Shown one piece after another: positions 63,544 to 64,000 of a stretch of DNA of 64,000 nucleotides. A program made the position numbers and the translations under genes. Source of the DNA: Acidobacteriaceae bacterium KBS 83 (GTDB taxonomy: Bacteria > Acidobacteriota > Terriglobia > Terriglobales > Acidobacteriaceae); contig KB906734.1 in NCBI GenBank assembly GCA_000381585.1, positions 868,001 through 932,000 on the forward strand. The letters are read 5' to 3'. Each line of letters begins with the position of its first letter. Within the stretch, counting starts at the first letter, position 1. A model generated the notes under the pieces. That model had not been told where the DNA came from. It saw only the letters and a program-made list of their open reading frames with translations, and did not search any database.

Positions 63544-64000
63544 ATGCGTACTTCGCTCTTCCGTTCTCTGCTCCCCTTCGCAATCGCAGCCGCGCTCACA
63601 GGGTGCAACGTGAATGCGGCCACGCGCACTCCCATCCCGCCGGCCGCCTCCGATGCCGCTCTCGCGAAAACCAGCGGCAAACAGACCGCGGTCTTTGCCG
63701 GCGGCTGCTTCTGGGGAACGCAGGCCGTCTTTGAGCGTGTCAAGGGCGTGCTGAAAACCACGACTGGCTATTCCGGAGGCTCCGCTTCCACCGCAACCTA
63801 CGATCAGGTCACCACCGAAACCACAGGCCACGCCGAATCGGTCCAGGTTGTCTACGATCCCTCGAAGATCACGTATGGTGAGCTGCTGCGCATCTTCTTC
63901 TCCGTAGCGCACGATCCCACCGAGCTCAACCGTCAGGGCCCCGACGTGGGCACCTCGTACCGCTCCGCCATCTTCTACGCCAACGATGAACAGAAGCGCC
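63544..64000 (+). CDS. msrA: Peptide-methionine (S)-S-oxide reductase, lipoprotein, 3' end outside window
   Basis: The frame is open from ATG 63544 to the end of the window (152 codons). AGGTGAGG lies upstream of the start. The N-terminus MRTSLFRSLLPFAIAAALTG ends in a lipobox (LTGC), so the enzyme is probably anchored in the envelope. The catalytic motif is GGCFWGTQAVFERVKGV (GCFWG with the catalytic Cys). It is followed by GYSGGSASTATYDQV, GHAESVQVVYDPSKI and AHDPTELNRQGPDVGTSYRS, which are standard MsrA segments. It repairs oxidised methionine in proteins. The recycling cysteines near the C-terminus cannot be seen. Confidence 0.93.
   Translation, partial: MRTSLFRSLLPFAIAAALTGCNVNAATRTPIPPAASDAALAKTSGKQTAVFAGGCFWGTQAVFERVKGVLKTTTGYSGGSASTATYDQVTTETTGHAESVQVVYDPSKITYGELLRIFFSVAHDPTELNRQGPDVGTSYRSAIFYANDEQKR

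Overview
The window looks like chromosome from an Acidobacteriaceae-type acidobacterium. The grounds are high GC, many secreted proteins with carboxypeptidase-regulatory-like folds, FecR/Trp-rich and DUF4142/DUF4136 proteins, a GH43 plant-polysaccharide hydrolase, and the replication-origin block rpmH-rnpA-yidD-yidC-jag-mnmE divergent from dnaA. This assignment is by inference; no rRNA gene is present to confirm it, and I saw no tRNA, CRISPR array or transposase.

Layout. Positions 1-2.7 kb are the tail of a surface-sugar cluster: a TPP enzyme cut by the window edge, a HAD phosphatase and a NeuB-type synthase, in one tight operon. Positions 2.7-9.7 kb hold a GT39-like membrane protein, inorganic pyrophosphatase, a FecR-domain protein, a secreted unknown protein and a Tat-exported alpha/beta hydrolase. 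Positions 10.38-31.77 kb are a genomic island of about 21.4 kb. It is bounded by two 18-bp copies (16/18 identical) of the 3' end of mnmE (trmE/thdF), the same kind of target used by SGI1-type integrases. Paired 9-bp repeats 11 bp apart lie just inside both ends and look like integrase arm sites. The island carries a His-Me-finger nuclease and a complete type-1-like BREX phage-defence operon (brxA-brxB-brxC-pglX-[DUF932]-pglZ-brxL). On the opposite strand it carries a replication/mobility module: a TKP-repeat small protein, a DUF3987 ATPase, a CHC2-zinc primase-like protein, an AlpA-type HTH and a tyrosine integrase next to mnmE. The long gene-poor stretches at its left end look degraded.

Positions 31.7-36.8 kb are the conserved origin block on the minus strand, including rpmH at 36667-36822. 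dnaA follows on the plus strand. dnaN is not next to dnaA: an old-yellow-enzyme reductase, an esterase, a small membrane protein, a DUF4136 protein, a phytoene-dehydrogenase-like oxidoreductase and an APC permease lie between them. The 658-bp non-coding leader of dnaN contains a cluster of degenerate DnaA-box-like 9-mers and is my best candidate for oriC. A 150-bp gapless duplication (about 84% identical) in this interval marks a destroyed paralogue of the oxidoreductase.

Positions 47.6-64 kb are metabolic and accessory genes: a truncated nuclease remnant, two overlapping secreted carboxypeptidase-regulatory-like proteins, a 742-aa protein I cannot identify, two convergent MFS transporters, a DUF4142 protein, a two-gene cytochrome operon (a monoheme cytochrome fused to a probable outer-membrane barrel, plus a pentaheme cytochrome), a GH43 arabinanase-like enzyme, a GNAT acetyltransferase and the start of a lipoprotein MsrA.
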